DNA from: Bacillota bacterium
GTDB taxonomy: Bacteria > Bacillota > Negativicutes > Sporomusales > CTSoil-080
Length of the DNA stretch: 64,000 nt
Direction: 5' to 3'
Assembly (NCBI GenBank): GCA_017889635.1
Contig: JAGGAC010000003.1
Coordinates: 102,499-166,498, forward strand
The notes under the pieces were generated by a model. It was not told the DNA's origin, made no database searches, and saw nothing but the letters and a program-made list of their open reading frames with translations. Position 1 is the stretch's first letter. Each line of letters begins with the position of its first letter. The translations under genes were made by a program, and so were the position numbers. This document shows, piece by piece, positions 43,266 through 51,993 of this stretch.

Positions 43266-43652
43266 ATGGAGATTGTTCAGATTGTCGGGCTTGGGTTTAT
43301 AGTAACCTTACTTATTCTTATAATTCGCACGCAAAAGCCTGAATTTGCTGTCCAACTCAGTCTTGCCCTGGCGACAATTATTTTTTTATTGGTATTAGGC
43401 AAAATTAACTTGGTTATCGGCCTAATTAGAGATTTAGCTGATAAGGCTAATGTCAGTCAGATGTATCTTAACACTATCTTAAAAATAATTGGTATTGCTT
43501 ATATTACTGAATTTGGAGCGCAGGTATGTCGGGATGCTGGGGAGGGCGCGGTGGCTGGAAAAATTGAGTTTGCTGGCAAAGTGCTGGTGATGGTACTAGC
43601 TATTCCAATTATTGCCCTTGTTCTTGAGACTATTGTAAAACTGCTTCCCTAA
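43266..43652 (+). CDS. spoIIIAD: SpoIIIAD, stage III sporulation protein
   Basis: Membrane protein of 128 aa related to SpoIIIAC, with four helices. The start chosen is ATG 43266, following GAGAGGTG; the frame opens upstream inside spoIIIAC but that part is not family-like. The central GIAYITEFGAQVCRDAGEGA is characteristic. It starts 10 nt after spoIIIAC. Confidence 0.93.
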   Translation: MEIVQIVGLGFIVTLLILIIRTQKPEFAVQLSLALATIIFLLVLGKINLVIGLIRDLADKANVSQMYLNTILKIIGIAYITEFGAQVCRDAGEGAVAGKIEFAGKVLVMVLAIPIIALVLETIVKLLP

Positions 43653-43666
43653 AGGTGGCTAGGCGC

Positions 43667-44845
43667 ATGAAAATAATTACAGCAATAACAATTTTTTGTT
43701 TGCTATTTATTGGCGGAGTGGCTACGGCTCAGCCTCAGCCTCAAACTCCACCTGATGAAAAAAGTATTATTGGGCAGCTTCTTAATTCTTTATCAATAGA
43801 GGAAGTAAATAATTTCATTGTAAAAATTAATCGAGAATTAGATGAAGATATTCCACAGTTAAACCTAGCTTCAATTCAGCAGATTGCCGATAAAGGGCTC
43901 GAGCTGGATTGGGCGACAGTAAAACAAGTTATTTTATCGCGCTTTTTTCGTGAAATGGCTGTTAATATTCATTTGATGGGGAAATTGATATTTTTGGCGG
44001 TACTGTCAGCTTTGCTGCAAAATCTCTTGAACTCATTTGAACGTTCAACTATTTCGCTTTTAGCCTATAGTATCTGCTATATATTTATGCTGGTTATCGC
44101 TTTAACAGCATTTTTTAATGCACTTACGCTTGCTCGAACTACAGTTGAAGCAATGGTAGGTTTTATGGAAGCCTTGCTGCCACTTTTAATCTCGCTATTA
44201 GCAGGTGTTGGAGCAGTTACTTCAGCGGCCTTATTTACACCAATGATGATGTTTGTCGTTACTTCGGTAAGCATAATTGTCAAAGATGTTGTATTACCAC
44301 TTTTATTTCTTGCGGCTGTACTCCAATGCGTAAATTACTTTTCCGATCACTATCGTCTTAGTAATCTCAGCAATTTGCTGCGTCAAGTAGGAATGGTAGT
44401 ACAAGGTTTTACTATGGTTATATTTGTGGGGATAATTACTATCCAAGGCGTAGCTGGCGGAGTGGCTGACGGAATAGGTTTGAGAACAGCCAAGTATGCT
44501 GCATCAACTTTTATACCTGTTGTTGGTAAGATGTTTGCAGATACGGTTGAACTAGTAATGGGGGCTTCACTTTTAGTCAAAAATGCTATTGGTATTTTCG
44601 GAATAGTAATGGTGTTTACCATATGTGTGTTTCCATTGATAAAACTTATTTCGTTAATTCTTATTATGAAAGTTGCTGGAGCTCTGGTACAGCCGCTGGG
44701 TGATGAAAGAACCGCTAACAGTCTCGATGTTATGGGGAATAATTTAATGCTGATATTTGTTGCAGTATTGACCGTAGCGCTGATGTTGTTTCTGGCGATT
44801 ACCATCATAATTGGCGTAGGCAGTATGACGATGATGCTTAGATAA
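43667..44845 (+). CDS. spoIIIAE: SpoIIIAE, stage III sporulation protein
   Basis: Polytopic protein of 392 aa. A signal peptide (ITIFCLLFIGGVATAQP) is followed by a soluble stretch of about 80 residues and about eight membrane helices. GVGAVTSAALFTP and VKNAIGIFGIVMVF are typical of the family. ATG 43667 is favoured because AAAGGTGG lies 8 nt upstream; GTG 43655 sits in that ribosome site. It is the largest membrane subunit of the SpoIIIA complex. Confidence 0.93.
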   Translation: MKIITAITIFCLLFIGGVATAQPQPQTPPDEKSIIGQLLNSLSIEEVNNFIVKINRELDEDIPQLNLASIQQIADKGLELDWATVKQVILSRFFREMAVNIHLMGKLIFLAVLSALLQNLLNSFERSTISLLAYSICYIFMLVIALTAFFNALTLARTTVEAMVGFMEALLPLLISLLAGVGAVTSAALFTPMMMFVVTSVSIIVKDVVLPLLFLAAVLQCVNYFSDHYRLSNLSNLLRQVGMVVQGFTMVIFVGIITIQGVAGGVADGIGLRTAKYAASTFIPVVGKMFADTVELVMGASLLVKNAIGIFGIVMVFTICVFPLIKLISLILIMKVAGALVQPLGDERTANSLDVMGNNLMLIFVAVLTVALMLFLAITIIIGVGSMTMMLR

Positions 44846-44869
44846 ATTAGCGTACAGGATGGGAATAAA

Positions 44870-45460
44870 ATGATGACGGTGCTCATACTCTGGGTTAAAA
44901 CGCTGATTATGGTTATTCTTTTTGCTTCCTTTTTGGAATTACTGTTGCCCAACAGCAGTATGCAACGCTTTGTACGAGTTATTATGGGTCTTTTAATAAT
45001 GCTGGCGATATTAAATCCGATCATCGACTTATTCCGCTCTAATTTGATAAGTCAGCCAGTAGCATCAATTGACACTCATTCAGATTCAAGCAAAGAAATA
45101 AAGGACATTGAGAAATCGGTTATCCGTGAGCGTGATCGTTTAGCGGAAGAGCTTTATATAAAAGAACTGGCAAGGCAAATTCAGTCAGTGGTTCTTGCCA
45201 TAGACGGTGTTGAAGATGCCAAGGTAACAATTAAATTAGATCAAACCAAGGTGGGACACGGCGCTCTGCATAAGGTAATAATTTATTTAAAACCAGGCAT
45301 ATCGGTCGCAAAACATGAAGTAACCAAAGTTGTTATCAGTCCTGAAGACCGCCCAATTAAAAATAGTATCAAACCAGAACTCAAAACAAAAGTAATACAT
45401 ACAGTAGCAGAACTATATCAACTCCGTGACGAACAAGTTGAGATCGTAAGTATAGAATAA
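44870..45460 (+). CDS. spoIIIAF: SpoIIIAF, stage III sporulation protein
   Basis: Protein of 196 aa: two N-terminal membrane helices (residues 5-23 and 33-50) and a soluble ring-building-motif-like domain (IDGVEDAKVTIKLD). Family sequence LNPIIDLF is present. GGATGGGAAT precedes the start. Confidence 0.9.
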   Translation: MMTVLILWVKTLIMVILFASFLELLLPNSSMQRFVRVIMGLLIMLAILNPIIDLFRSNLISQPVASIDTHSDSSKEIKDIEKSVIRERDRLAEELYIKELARQIQSVVLAIDGVEDAKVTIKLDQTKVGHGALHKVIIYLKPGISVAKHEVTKVVISPEDRPIKNSIKPELKTKVIHTVAELYQLRDEQVEIVSIE

Positions 45461-45485
45461 AACCAGTTGACTCTAGGAGGTAAAT

Positions 45486-46094
45486 ATGAGCGTCATTGGA
45501 GAGTTGCTTGACAGCACAAAAAAAGTATGTTCTTCAAGTATATTCAAACGGGCTGCTATAAGCCCGAAGCTTGTAATGATTGGAGTTTTAGGGATTATTT
45601 TACTGTTAGTGGGAGGGATTCTTGAAACCAAGTCAACTGATAAATCGGAATCAGTAACGCCGCCGCAAGCGGTGAGCGCAATACCGACTACAAATAAAAA
45701 TTATGAAGATGCTCTTGAAGCAAAACTTGCCAACTTGTTGTCTCAAGTAAACGGAGCTGGAACGGTGGCAGTTAATATTACTTTGGAAAATGGCAGTGCA
45801 CAGGAATATGCGAAAAATGTTACTAAAGAAAGTAAAACTGTAGCTGAAAAAGATACAAGTGGCGGTGTTAGGACGACAGTAGAAACCAAGGAAAGCACCC
45901 AAGTGCTTTTAAGTAAGGAAAATGGTATCGACAGGCCAGTTATTGTAAGGGAAATAAAACCGGCTATTAAAGGAGTTTTGGTCGTAGCTGAAGGAGCTGA
46001 GAACTCTATAGTCAAGGCAAACCTTGTTCGAGCGATTGAAGCTGCTCTGGGAGTTCCTTCCTATAAGATAACAGTATTGCCGCAGCGAAAGTGA
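45486..46094 (+). CDS. spoIIIAG: SpoIIIAG, channel ring protein
   Basis: Protein of 202 aa: one membrane helix (residues 30-48) and a ring-building domain that forms the large SpoIIIAG ring in Bacillus. LEAKLANLLSQVNGAGTVAV and IKPAIKGVLVVAEGAENSIV are typical. TAGGAGGT lies 5 nt before the ATG. Confidence 0.93.
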   Translation: MSVIGELLDSTKKVCSSSIFKRAAISPKLVMIGVLGIILLLVGGILETKSTDKSESVTPPQAVSAIPTTNKNYEDALEAKLANLLSQVNGAGTVAVNITLENGSAQEYAKNVTKESKTVAEKDTSGGVRTTVETKESTQVLLSKENGIDRPVIVREIKPAIKGVLVVAEGAENSIVKANLVRAIEAALGVPSYKITVLPQRK

Positions 46095-46101
46095 GGATTA
46101 G

Positions 46102-46638
46102 ATGATGTGGGTATTAAAGTTAAAGAAACCTAACAATTTTGTAGTAGGACTTATCATCCTGGTTGTGGTAGCATTGATTGCTTTAGGTATATGGGGGTTT
46201 AGCCGAGAAAATCAAATGGTAAGAGTTGACAGAACTACCGCCAGGCAGGTTTCAACAACTGTTTCCTTAGATACAAGTATTCCAGTGTCAAATCAGGATT
46301 TTTTCGTAGAATGCCGTTTGGATCGTGACCGTCTTCGTAGTGAGCGTTCAGATATGCTGCGTGATGTTATCAAGACGGCAGAGAATGAGGAATCTCGCCA
46401 AAAGGCCCGCAATGATGCTTTAAAATTGGTACTTGACAAAGAGCGTGAAACGGAAATAGAAAGCCTAATAAAGGCGCGTGGATTTACTGATGCATTGGTG
46501 CTTGTACAGGATAATACTGTCAGCGTCGTTATTAAAACCAACACTTTATCGCGTGAAGATGTAGTACAGGTAGCAGATGTCATCAGTCGCGTTTCTGGGG
46601 CTAAACCTGAAGATATTACTATAAGCGCGAAACCATAA
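46102..46638 (+). CDS. spoIIIAH: SpoIIIAH, channel protein that pairs with SpoIIQ
   Basis: Protein of 178 aa: one membrane helix (residues 13-31) and an EscJ-like ring-building domain at the C-terminus (ARGFTDALVLVQDNTVSVVI). The middle is charged and helical. It binds SpoIIQ across the two forespore membranes in Bacillus; spoIIQ is not in this window. A terminator stem begins at its stop codon. Confidence 0.92.
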   Translation: MMWVLKLKKPNNFVVGLIILVVVALIALGIWGFSRENQMVRVDRTTARQVSTTVSLDTSIPVSNQDFFVECRLDRDRLRSERSDMLRDVIKTAENEESRQKARNDALKLVLDKERETEIESLIKARGFTDALVLVQDNTVSVVIKTNTLSREDVVQVADVISRVSGAKPEDITISAKP

Positions 46639-46680
46639 AAAGTTCTATGCCACGGTGAAAATCGTGGCATAGAACTTTTT
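46637..46680 (+). terminator. Intrinsic terminator after spoIIIA
   Basis: A perfect 18-bp stem (46637-46654 with 46663-46680; core GTTCTATGCCACG) ending in five T. Confidence 0.92.
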
Positions 46681-46698
46681 ATGACTGTAGTGTATTAT

Positions 46699-46728
46699 TT
46701 GCTATAAATCGAAAAAGTCTGGTATAAT
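46699..46728 (+). promoter_or_regulatory. SigA promoter of the asp23 operon
   Basis: TTGCTA (46699-46704), 18-nt spacer, TATAAT (46723-46728) with extended -10 TGG at 46720-46722. Confidence 0.8.
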
Positions 46729-46795
46729 ATTAGAGCTATAAAATATTGTATATAAAATATCATTTTAGTATTTAAATGATTGGGGGGGCTTAAAC

Positions 46796-47191
46796 TTGGA
46801 AAAGTGGCCCGAGAGAACAGAACACACCGATGCTGGTTCAATTAGAATAGCTGACGAAGTAGTCGGAATTATAGCCGGTATGGCAGCAACTGAAATTCCT
46901 GGAGTTGCAGGAATGAGTGGAGGCCTTGTTGGCGGAATAGCTGAAATGCTTGGCAAGAAAAACTTGTCTAAGGGTGTTAAAGTTGAAGTTGGTGAACGAG
47001 AAGCAGCTGTGGATTTGTTTATTATTGCCGAGTATGGTGTACGCATTCCCGATGTGGCACTTAAAGTTCAGGAAAATGTAAAAAGGGCCATTGAATCGAT
47101 GACCGGACTAGATGTTGTTGAAATAAATATTCACGTTCAGGGAGTAGGCTTTGCTGTAGAGACTAAAGACGAGGATTTTCGCGTGCGTTAG
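46796..47191 (+). CDS. Asp23/Gls24 family envelope stress protein
   Basis: Protein of 131 aa. The Asp23 core is ADEVVGIIAGMAATEIPGVA followed by VEVGEREAAVDLFIIAEYGV and EINIHVQGVGF. In staphylococci Asp23 is tethered to the membrane by AmaP, whose homolog is the next gene. The start is TTG 46796 after a run of seven G. In Bacillus the equivalent (YqhY) lies beside accBC; those genes are missing here. Confidence 0.93.
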   Translation: MEKWPERTEHTDAGSIRIADEVVGIIAGMAATEIPGVAGMSGGLVGGIAEMLGKKNLSKGVKVEVGEREAAVDLFIIAEYGVRIPDVALKVQENVKRAIESMTGLDVVEINIHVQGVGFAVETKDEDFRVR

Positions 47192-47203
47192 AAAGGAGTA
47201 TTT

Positions 47204-47752
47204 ATGGGCATCTTCGACAGAATAATTTTAACGATTTACACTATTATGTTAGCGCTTCTATCGCTAGGCGTAATTGTAATCTCGTTGCCTTTGCGCCTCA
47301 TTCCTTTGGAATTAATAGGGACAAGCATTTTAAGCGTTTATGGCCATTGGGAGGCTAGTTTGGCTGGAGCAGTATTTTTTCTTGTTAGTATCCGCCTGCT
47401 ATTAGCTGGAATTAGGTCACGCCGCAACGAGAATAATACTATTGTGCATCATAATGAATTGGGTGACGTACATATATCAATTACTGCAGTGGAAAACCTT
47501 GTCGAAAAGGTAGCCCGACACGTTCGTGGTGTTAGGGATGTAAAGGTTTCTGCTAAGCATACCACTAATGGATTAAGAGTTAATTTAAAAGCCACTGTAA
47601 GTCCGGATACTCATATCCCCACCATAACTGCTGAAATGCAACAAAAAATATTTGACAACATCAAAAATACTATTGGCGTAGAACTAGCAGATATGCGGGT
47701 AATTGTTGAAAATATATCAAACGATTTTAAAGCAAAACATCGTGTGGTATAG
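47204..47752 (+). CDS. amaP: AmaP, membrane anchor for Asp23
   Basis: Protein of 182 aa with two N-terminal membrane helices (residues 5-30 and 47-67) and a soluble Asp23-like domain (VHISITAVENLVEKVARHV). AAAGGAG lies 7 nt before the ATG. Partner gene asp23 is 12 nt upstream. AmaP recruits Asp23 to the membrane in Staphylococcus; a similar scaffold is inferred. Confidence 0.88.
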   Translation: MGIFDRIILTIYTIMLALLSLGVIVISLPLRLIPLELIGTSILSVYGHWEASLAGAVFFLVSIRLLLAGIRSRRNENNTIVHHNELGDVHISITAVENLVEKVARHVRGVRDVKVSAKHTTNGLRVNLKATVSPDTHIPTITAEMQQKIFDNIKNTIGVELADMRVIVENISNDFKAKHRVV

Positions 47753-47763
47753 GGAGGTGCGCT

Positions 47764-47991
47764 ATGGATCGTAAAGTATTAGAAGAAATATGGCAGCAGC
47801 ATAGCGGCAAAATTATCGGTGGATTTCTAGGCTTTGCTCTAGGCATACTGATTATTTGCTTTGGTTTTTTTCGTACAATATTTGTTCTAATCTGCGTAAT
47901 AGCCGGATATGTTATTGGCAAGCGAATTGATGAGAAGGAAGATATTATGGAAATACTTGACAGACTATTACCACCTGGATATCACCGTTAA
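47764..47991 (+). CDS. DUF2273 small membrane protein
   Basis: Protein of 75 aa with two membrane helices (KIIGGFLGFALGILIICFGF and TIFVLICVIAGYVIGKRID). This is the usual third member of asp23-amaP-DUF2273 clusters. GGGAGGTG precedes the ATG. A complex with AmaP is inferred. Confidence 0.88.
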   Translation: MDRKVLEEIWQQHSGKIIGGFLGFALGILIICFGFFRTIFVLICVIAGYVIGKRIDEKEDIMEILDRLLPPGYHR

Positions 47992-48010
47992 TGAAAAGAG
48001 GGAATATGGC

Positions 48011-48421
48011 ATGAGTCGCAGAAAGGCCAGAGAACTTGCCCTGCAAACGTTGTTTCAATTAGACTATAATAATATAGATCTTGACAAAGCTATAACTAGT
48101 GTAATGGAAGAGATTGGGACTATTAGTGAAAACGCTAGGTCTTATGCCTTAAAATTGGTTTTGGGAACCAAAGAACATTTATCGGAAATTGACGATATTA
48201 TTAGTGCAAAAACTGAAGAATGGACTATCGAACGCATGCCTGGTGTTGACCGTAATATTGCTAGACTGGCAGTTTATGAACTTAATTTTAGCAAAGAGGA
48301 TATTCCTCAGAATGTTGTCATCAATGAAGCGGTTGAACTGGCCAAGATTTTTGGCACAGATGATTCTAGCCGGTTTATTAACGGCATTCTAGGCGCTTTG
48401 ATAAAAACTAGGGTGCAATAA
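48011..48421 (+). CDS. nusB: Transcription antitermination factor NusB
   Basis: All-helical RNA-binding protein of 136 aa that acts with NusE in rRNA antitermination. SRRKARELALQTLFQLDYNN at the start and PQNVVINEAVELAKIFGTDD near the end are diagnostic. ATG 48011 follows AAAGAGGGAA; the frame extending to 47909 runs inside DUF2273 and is not family-like. The stop overlaps the next start (TAATG). Confidence 0.95.
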   Translation: MSRRKARELALQTLFQLDYNNIDLDKAITSVMEEIGTISENARSYALKLVLGTKEHLSEIDDIISAKTEEWTIERMPGVDRNIARLAVYELNFSKEDIPQNVVINEAVELAKIFGTDDSSRFINGILGALIKTRVQ

Positions 48422-49362
48422 TGAGCTATATTTTAGGTATCGATACTAGTTGCTATACTACTTCGGTAGCGCTTTTTACTGAGGATAACCACTGCATCGC
48501 TGATGGTCGCAAATTACTTGCTGTTAAACCTGGTAACAGAGGACTTGCACAGTCGGAAATGGTATATCAGCATACTCGTAATTTGCCAGAAGTTTTTTCT
48601 AAGGTAATAAAAGCAGCTAACAGCCGAGTTGAAATATCAGCAGTAGGTGTAACTGTCAAACCTAGGCCAATAGCTAATTCCTTTATGCCGGCTTTTATGG
48701 TTGGCGATAGCTTTGCAAAGGTGCTTGCTTTAACCCATGGAGCAAAGTACTATCCAATAAGTCATCAGGAAAATCATATTCTTGCCGGCATTTGGTCGGC
48801 TTGCGGGCCGAATACTGAACGCTTTCTTGCTGTTCATGCTTCTGGCGGCACCACAGAAATTACTGCAGTTACATATACTAAGCCAAATATTAAAGTAGAA
48901 CTACTTGGTGGTAGCATTGATATTGCAGCAGGGCAATTCATCGATCGTATTGGAGTGACTCTAGGGTTGTCTTTTCCAGCTGGCCCCAGTCTAGAAGCAT
49001 TGGCTCTAAACGGCCATGCGGCACCAGCATCACTGCCTGTAGCAGCAAAAGACTTTACAATAAGCTTTGCTGGGCCGGAGTCTCATGCTCGAAGGCTTTT
49101 AGCTAAGGGAGATAACCATTCTGCTATTGCTGCAGGAGTTGAGCTCTGTGTATCTAAGTCGTTAGCTAAGTTAATTACTTCGGCGATTAAAGCTACCGGT
49201 CTTAAAGATATTTTGCTTGTAGGCGGCGTTAACGCCAATAAATTTATCCGTAATTTTTTAATTGATACATTTAACACAACCGGTTGTAAACTTTACTTTC
49301 CTGAACAACAATTTAGCTCTGACAATGCTCTAGGGGCAGCCTATTTTGCATCAACAAGCTAG
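48421..49362 (+). CDS. TsaD/Kae1 paralog (O-sialoglycoprotein endopeptidase-like)
   Basis: ASKHA-fold protein of 313 aa. ILGIDTSCYTTSVALF at the N-terminus, SHQENHILAG with the metal-binding HxxxH, HASGGTTEI as the phosphate loop and VGGVNANKFIR near the end match TsaD. It is shorter than true TsaD (about 335-340 aa) and lies away from tsaB and tsaE, so it is probably a paralog rather than the threonylcarbamoyl transferase; the sporulating clostridia carry such a second copy. It is fused to nusB by a TAATG overlap, so the two are coupled. The substrate is unknown. Confidence 0.8.
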   Translation: MSYILGIDTSCYTTSVALFTEDNHCIADGRKLLAVKPGNRGLAQSEMVYQHTRNLPEVFSKVIKAANSRVEISAVGVTVKPRPIANSFMPAFMVGDSFAKVLALTHGAKYYPISHQENHILAGIWSACGPNTERFLAVHASGGTTEITAVTYTKPNIKVELLGGSIDIAAGQFIDRIGVTLGLSFPAGPSLEALALNGHAAPASLPVAAKDFTISFAGPESHARRLLAKGDNHSAIAAGVELCVSKSLAKLITSAIKATGLKDILLVGGVNANKFIRNFLIDTFNTTGCKLYFPEQQFSSDNALGAAYFASTS

Positions 49363-49417
49363 CACCGCAAGTTCTTTTACCGCATATTATACATTATCAT
49401 ATGCGGAGGTGGCAGAT

Positions 49418-49555
49418 ATGCTTGGCTATGTAGTGGGGGGCGCAGCGGTTGGTATTGTTATCGGACATCTAATTCCTCCAGGCCATTTTTTCTGGTTTAC
49501 TGTTGGAGCCATCGGAGGCTGTCTAGCCCAACGGTACTTGTATCGTAAATATTAA
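49418..49555 (+). CDS. Tiny glycine-zipper membrane protein
   Basis: Protein of 45 aa with two short membrane helices rich in Gly (YVVGGAAVGIVIGHLIPP and FWFTVGAIGGCLAQRYLY). GCGGAGGTGG lies 5 nt before the ATG. The frame opens upstream to 49346, but that portion has no ribosome site. A terminator follows. I do not know the family. Confidence 0.65.
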   Translation: MLGYVVGGAAVGIVIGHLIPPGHFFWFTVGAIGGCLAQRYLYRKY

Positions 49556-49563
49556 ATATATTT

Positions 49564-49586
49564 CAGACTGCTGTCTGCTTTTTTTT
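49564..49586 (+). terminator. Short intrinsic terminator
   Basis: CAGAC (49564-49568) pairs with GTCTG (49573-49577), followed by C and eight T. Confidence 0.7.
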
Positions 49587-49603
49587 ATCTATTGGACAGT
49601 ATA

Positions 49604-49632
49604 TTGTCTGATTTTTATTATATTCTTATAAA
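49604..49632 (+). promoter_or_regulatory. Probable promoter of xseA
   Basis: TTGTCT (49604-49609), 17-nt spacer, TATAAA (49627-49632). The -35 overlaps an inverted repeat GACA-N6-TGTC (49595-49608). Confidence 0.5.
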
Positions 49633-49641
49633 GCGGAATAG

Positions 49642-50850
49642 GTGATTGCTATTAGCATATTAAGTGTAAGCGCCGTTACACGATATATTAGGTCATTGTT
49701 TGAGTCAGATGAAACCTTGAGTGGAGTTATGGTACGCGGTGAAATATCGAATTTTAAACGTCACTACTCGGGACATTGTTATTTTACCTTAAAGGACAGT
49801 GAGGCAACATTAAAAGCAGTGATGTTTCGTAGCCGGGCACAGTTTTTAAAGTTTGAACCAAAAGACGGCCTTAAGGTTATAGCTGGTGGACAAATTTCAG
49901 TTTTCGAGCGAGACGGGCAATATCAACTTTATGTTGAGCAACTAATTCCTGAAGGAATGGGTGAGCTTAGTCTAGCTTTTGCTCAGTTAAAGGACAAGCT
50001 TGCCGCCGAAGGTCTTTTTGATGAAGCTAGAAAGATTGCTTTGCCGCTCTTACCTAGTGCTATTGGTGTTGTTACGTCGCCGACAGGTGCGGCAATTCGG
50101 GATATTATCACTGTTGCCAAACGTCGCTATTCAGGAGTCCAGCTTATTTTGTTTCCGGTGCAAGTACAGGGGCCTGAAGCACCATGGCAGATTGCCAAAG
50201 GAATTGAATTTTTTAGCCACACTAGACAGGTAGATGCCATAATTGTAGGGCGAGGCGGAGGCAGTCTCGAAGAATTATGGGCATTTAATGACGAAAAGGT
50301 CGTTCGCGCTATTGCGGCCGCTAGTATCCCCGTAGTATCCGCAGTTGGGCATCAAACAGATTATACTTTGGCTGATTTCGCTGCCGACCAGCGGGCCGCT
50401 ACTCCTTCACAAGCGGCAGAAATAGTAGTACCTGATGTTAAGGAATTAGCCAAATATATAATCTCGTTAAGAAATAATCTCGAAAATAATACTATAAATA
50501 TGTTGTCCAATCGCCGGCATAGGCTAGATAATTGTCTATCCAGCCGCAGTTTTCAAAGACCTGAACTTATGTTGGCGGATAAACGCCAGATGCTGGATGA
50601 TTATATTCAAGAATTGCGAGAGTCGTTGTGTAAGAATGTATTAAATAAAAGACATAGTTTTAATATTATGGCTGAGAAAATCGCAATGCTTAATCCATTG
50701 GCGGTGCTTGAACGCGGCTACAGCATTATCCGTACTTATGATAAACGCGTAATAAGACGGACTAGAGATACTATGCCGGGTGATGTTTTAGAAGTTGTTT
50801 TGGCGGACGGAACTATTGTGGTTAAGGTACTTGAGCCAGAGGAGAGATAA
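49642..50850 (+). CDS. xseA: Exodeoxyribonuclease VII large subunit
   Basis: Large subunit of 402 aa of the nuclease that degrades single-stranded DNA. The N-terminal OB domain has LSVSAVTRYIRSLFESD, then VRGEISNFKRHYSGHCYFTL; the catalytic part has TSPTGAAIRDI and RGGGSLEELWAFND, then AVGHQTDYTLADFAADQRA. The only conventional start in reach is GTG 49642, which lies inside an AGGTGAT ribosome-site-like sequence (see findings). xseB follows by 1 nt. Confidence 0.95.
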   Translation: MIAISILSVSAVTRYIRSLFESDETLSGVMVRGEISNFKRHYSGHCYFTLKDSEATLKAVMFRSRAQFLKFEPKDGLKVIAGGQISVFERDGQYQLYVEQLIPEGMGELSLAFAQLKDKLAAEGLFDEARKIALPLLPSAIGVVTSPTGAAIRDIITVAKRRYSGVQLILFPVQVQGPEAPWQIAKGIEFFSHTRQVDAIIVGRGGGSLEELWAFNDEKVVRAIAAASIPVVSAVGHQTDYTLADFAADQRAATPSQAAEIVVPDVKELAKYIISLRNNLENNTINMLSNRRHRLDNCLSSRSFQRPELMLADKRQMLDDYIQELRESLCKNVLNKRHSFNIMAEKIAMLNPLAVLERGYSIIRTYDKRVIRRTRDTMPGDVLEVVLADGTIVVKVLEPEER

Positions 50851-50851
50851 T

Positions 50852-51109
50852 ATGAAAAAAAAACAGGAAGATACCACAAGCGTTGCTTTTGAAGAAGCCT
50901 TAGCCAAGCTGGAATTGATTGTAAAAGAGTTAGAAAACGGCGATTTGGCGCTTGAAGAGGCTTTAGACCGATTTGCCGAAGGGATGAAGCTATCACAGAT
51001 TTGTCTTGCTAGATTAAACAACGCTGACCGAGTAATTGACAAAATTTTGCGGGAAGAAAAGAAAACAATTGTGGAATACCCTTTAGAACTTGAGGAGGCC
51101 GACAAATGA
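50852..51109 (+). CDS. xseB: Exodeoxyribonuclease VII small subunit
   Basis: Helical protein of 85 aa. The typical FEEALAKLELIVKELENGDL followed by LEEALDRFAEGMKLS is present. ATG 50852 is supported by GAGGAGAG; the frame that opens at 50795 is within xseA. It overlaps ispA by 4 nt (ATGA). Confidence 0.95.
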   Translation: MKKKQEDTTSVAFEEALAKLELIVKELENGDLALEEALDRFAEGMKLSQICLARLNNADRVIDKILREEKKTIVEYPLELEEADK

Positions 51110-51981
51110 TAAAAGATTATACCATGGCCCGCTTACCGATTATTGATGACGCCCTAGATCATTTTCTGTCTGCCGAAACTTATCCGCCCCAAATTTATGA
51201 AGCGATGCGCTATAGTTTATTTGCTGGAGGTAAGCGGTTGCGTCCGATTTTATTGATGGCTGCAGCTGATGCCGTCGGTCAAGATGGAAGCAGATTTATT
51301 AACATCGCATGCGGTTTGGAAATGATTCATACCTACTCATTGATTCACGACGACCTACCTGCTATGGATAACGATGACTTTCGGCGGGGTAAGCTGACTA
51401 ATCATAAAGTATTTGGTGATGGAATAGCAGTTTTAGCTGGCGATGGACTATTGACCGAGGCCTTCGGAGTAATGCTGGCACAGCCAAAAGTTGAACCTGC
51501 CACGCTAATAAAGGTGATTCGTGAAATTGCTACGGCAGCAGGGGCGCGGGGAATGGTTGGTGGTCAGACAATTGACTTATTGTCTGAAGGAAAAACTATT
51601 GATAGCGAAACACTCAAATTTATTCATCAGGCAAAAACGGGGGCACTGTTTACGGCGGCAATACGAGCAGGAGCAATGCTTGCTAATGCAAATGAGGAAT
51701 GTTTGGCAGCATTGACTGAGTATGCTAAGCAATTTGGGTTGGCTTTCCAAATCACGGATGACATACTGGACGTTGCAGGTGTAGAGGAAAAGTTGGGTAA
51801 ACCATTAGGTAGTGATGTTAAGAACAACAAAGTTACTTATGTATCATTGTATTCGCTTGAAGAAGCAAAAGAAATGGCAAAGGAAGCGGTGCGCTGTGCG
51901 ATAGCGGCTATTAGCGATTTAGGTGTCGAAGCTGCAGTACTAAGAGATTATGTTTTATATCTCTTAAATCGTGATAGTTGA
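51106..51981 (+). CDS. ispA: Farnesyl/geranyl diphosphate synthase
   Basis: Short-chain polyprenyl synthase of 291 aa. The first aspartate-rich motif is DDLPAMDNDDFRRG and the second is FQITDDILDV; GGKRLRPILL binds the substrate. It extends isoprenoid chains toward undecaprenyl phosphate and quinones. Its DXP-pathway partner dxs lies two genes downstream. Confidence 0.94.
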   Translation: MIKDYTMARLPIIDDALDHFLSAETYPPQIYEAMRYSLFAGGKRLRPILLMAAADAVGQDGSRFINIACGLEMIHTYSLIHDDLPAMDNDDFRRGKLTNHKVFGDGIAVLAGDGLLTEAFGVMLAQPKVEPATLIKVIREIATAAGARGMVGGQTIDLLSEGKTIDSETLKFIHQAKTGALFTAAIRAGAMLANANEECLAALTEYAKQFGLAFQITDDILDVAGVEEKLGKPLGSDVKNNKVTYVSLYSLEEAKEMAKEAVRCAIAAISDLGVEAAVLRDYVLYLLNRDS

Positions 51982-51993
51982 GGTGAAATATAA

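Noticed and set aside
44383..45024. A 213-codon minus-strand frame
   Set aside because: It is the antisense of spoIIIAE and spoIIIAF, with a repetitive Thr/Ile-rich product typical of a shadow of membrane protein genes.
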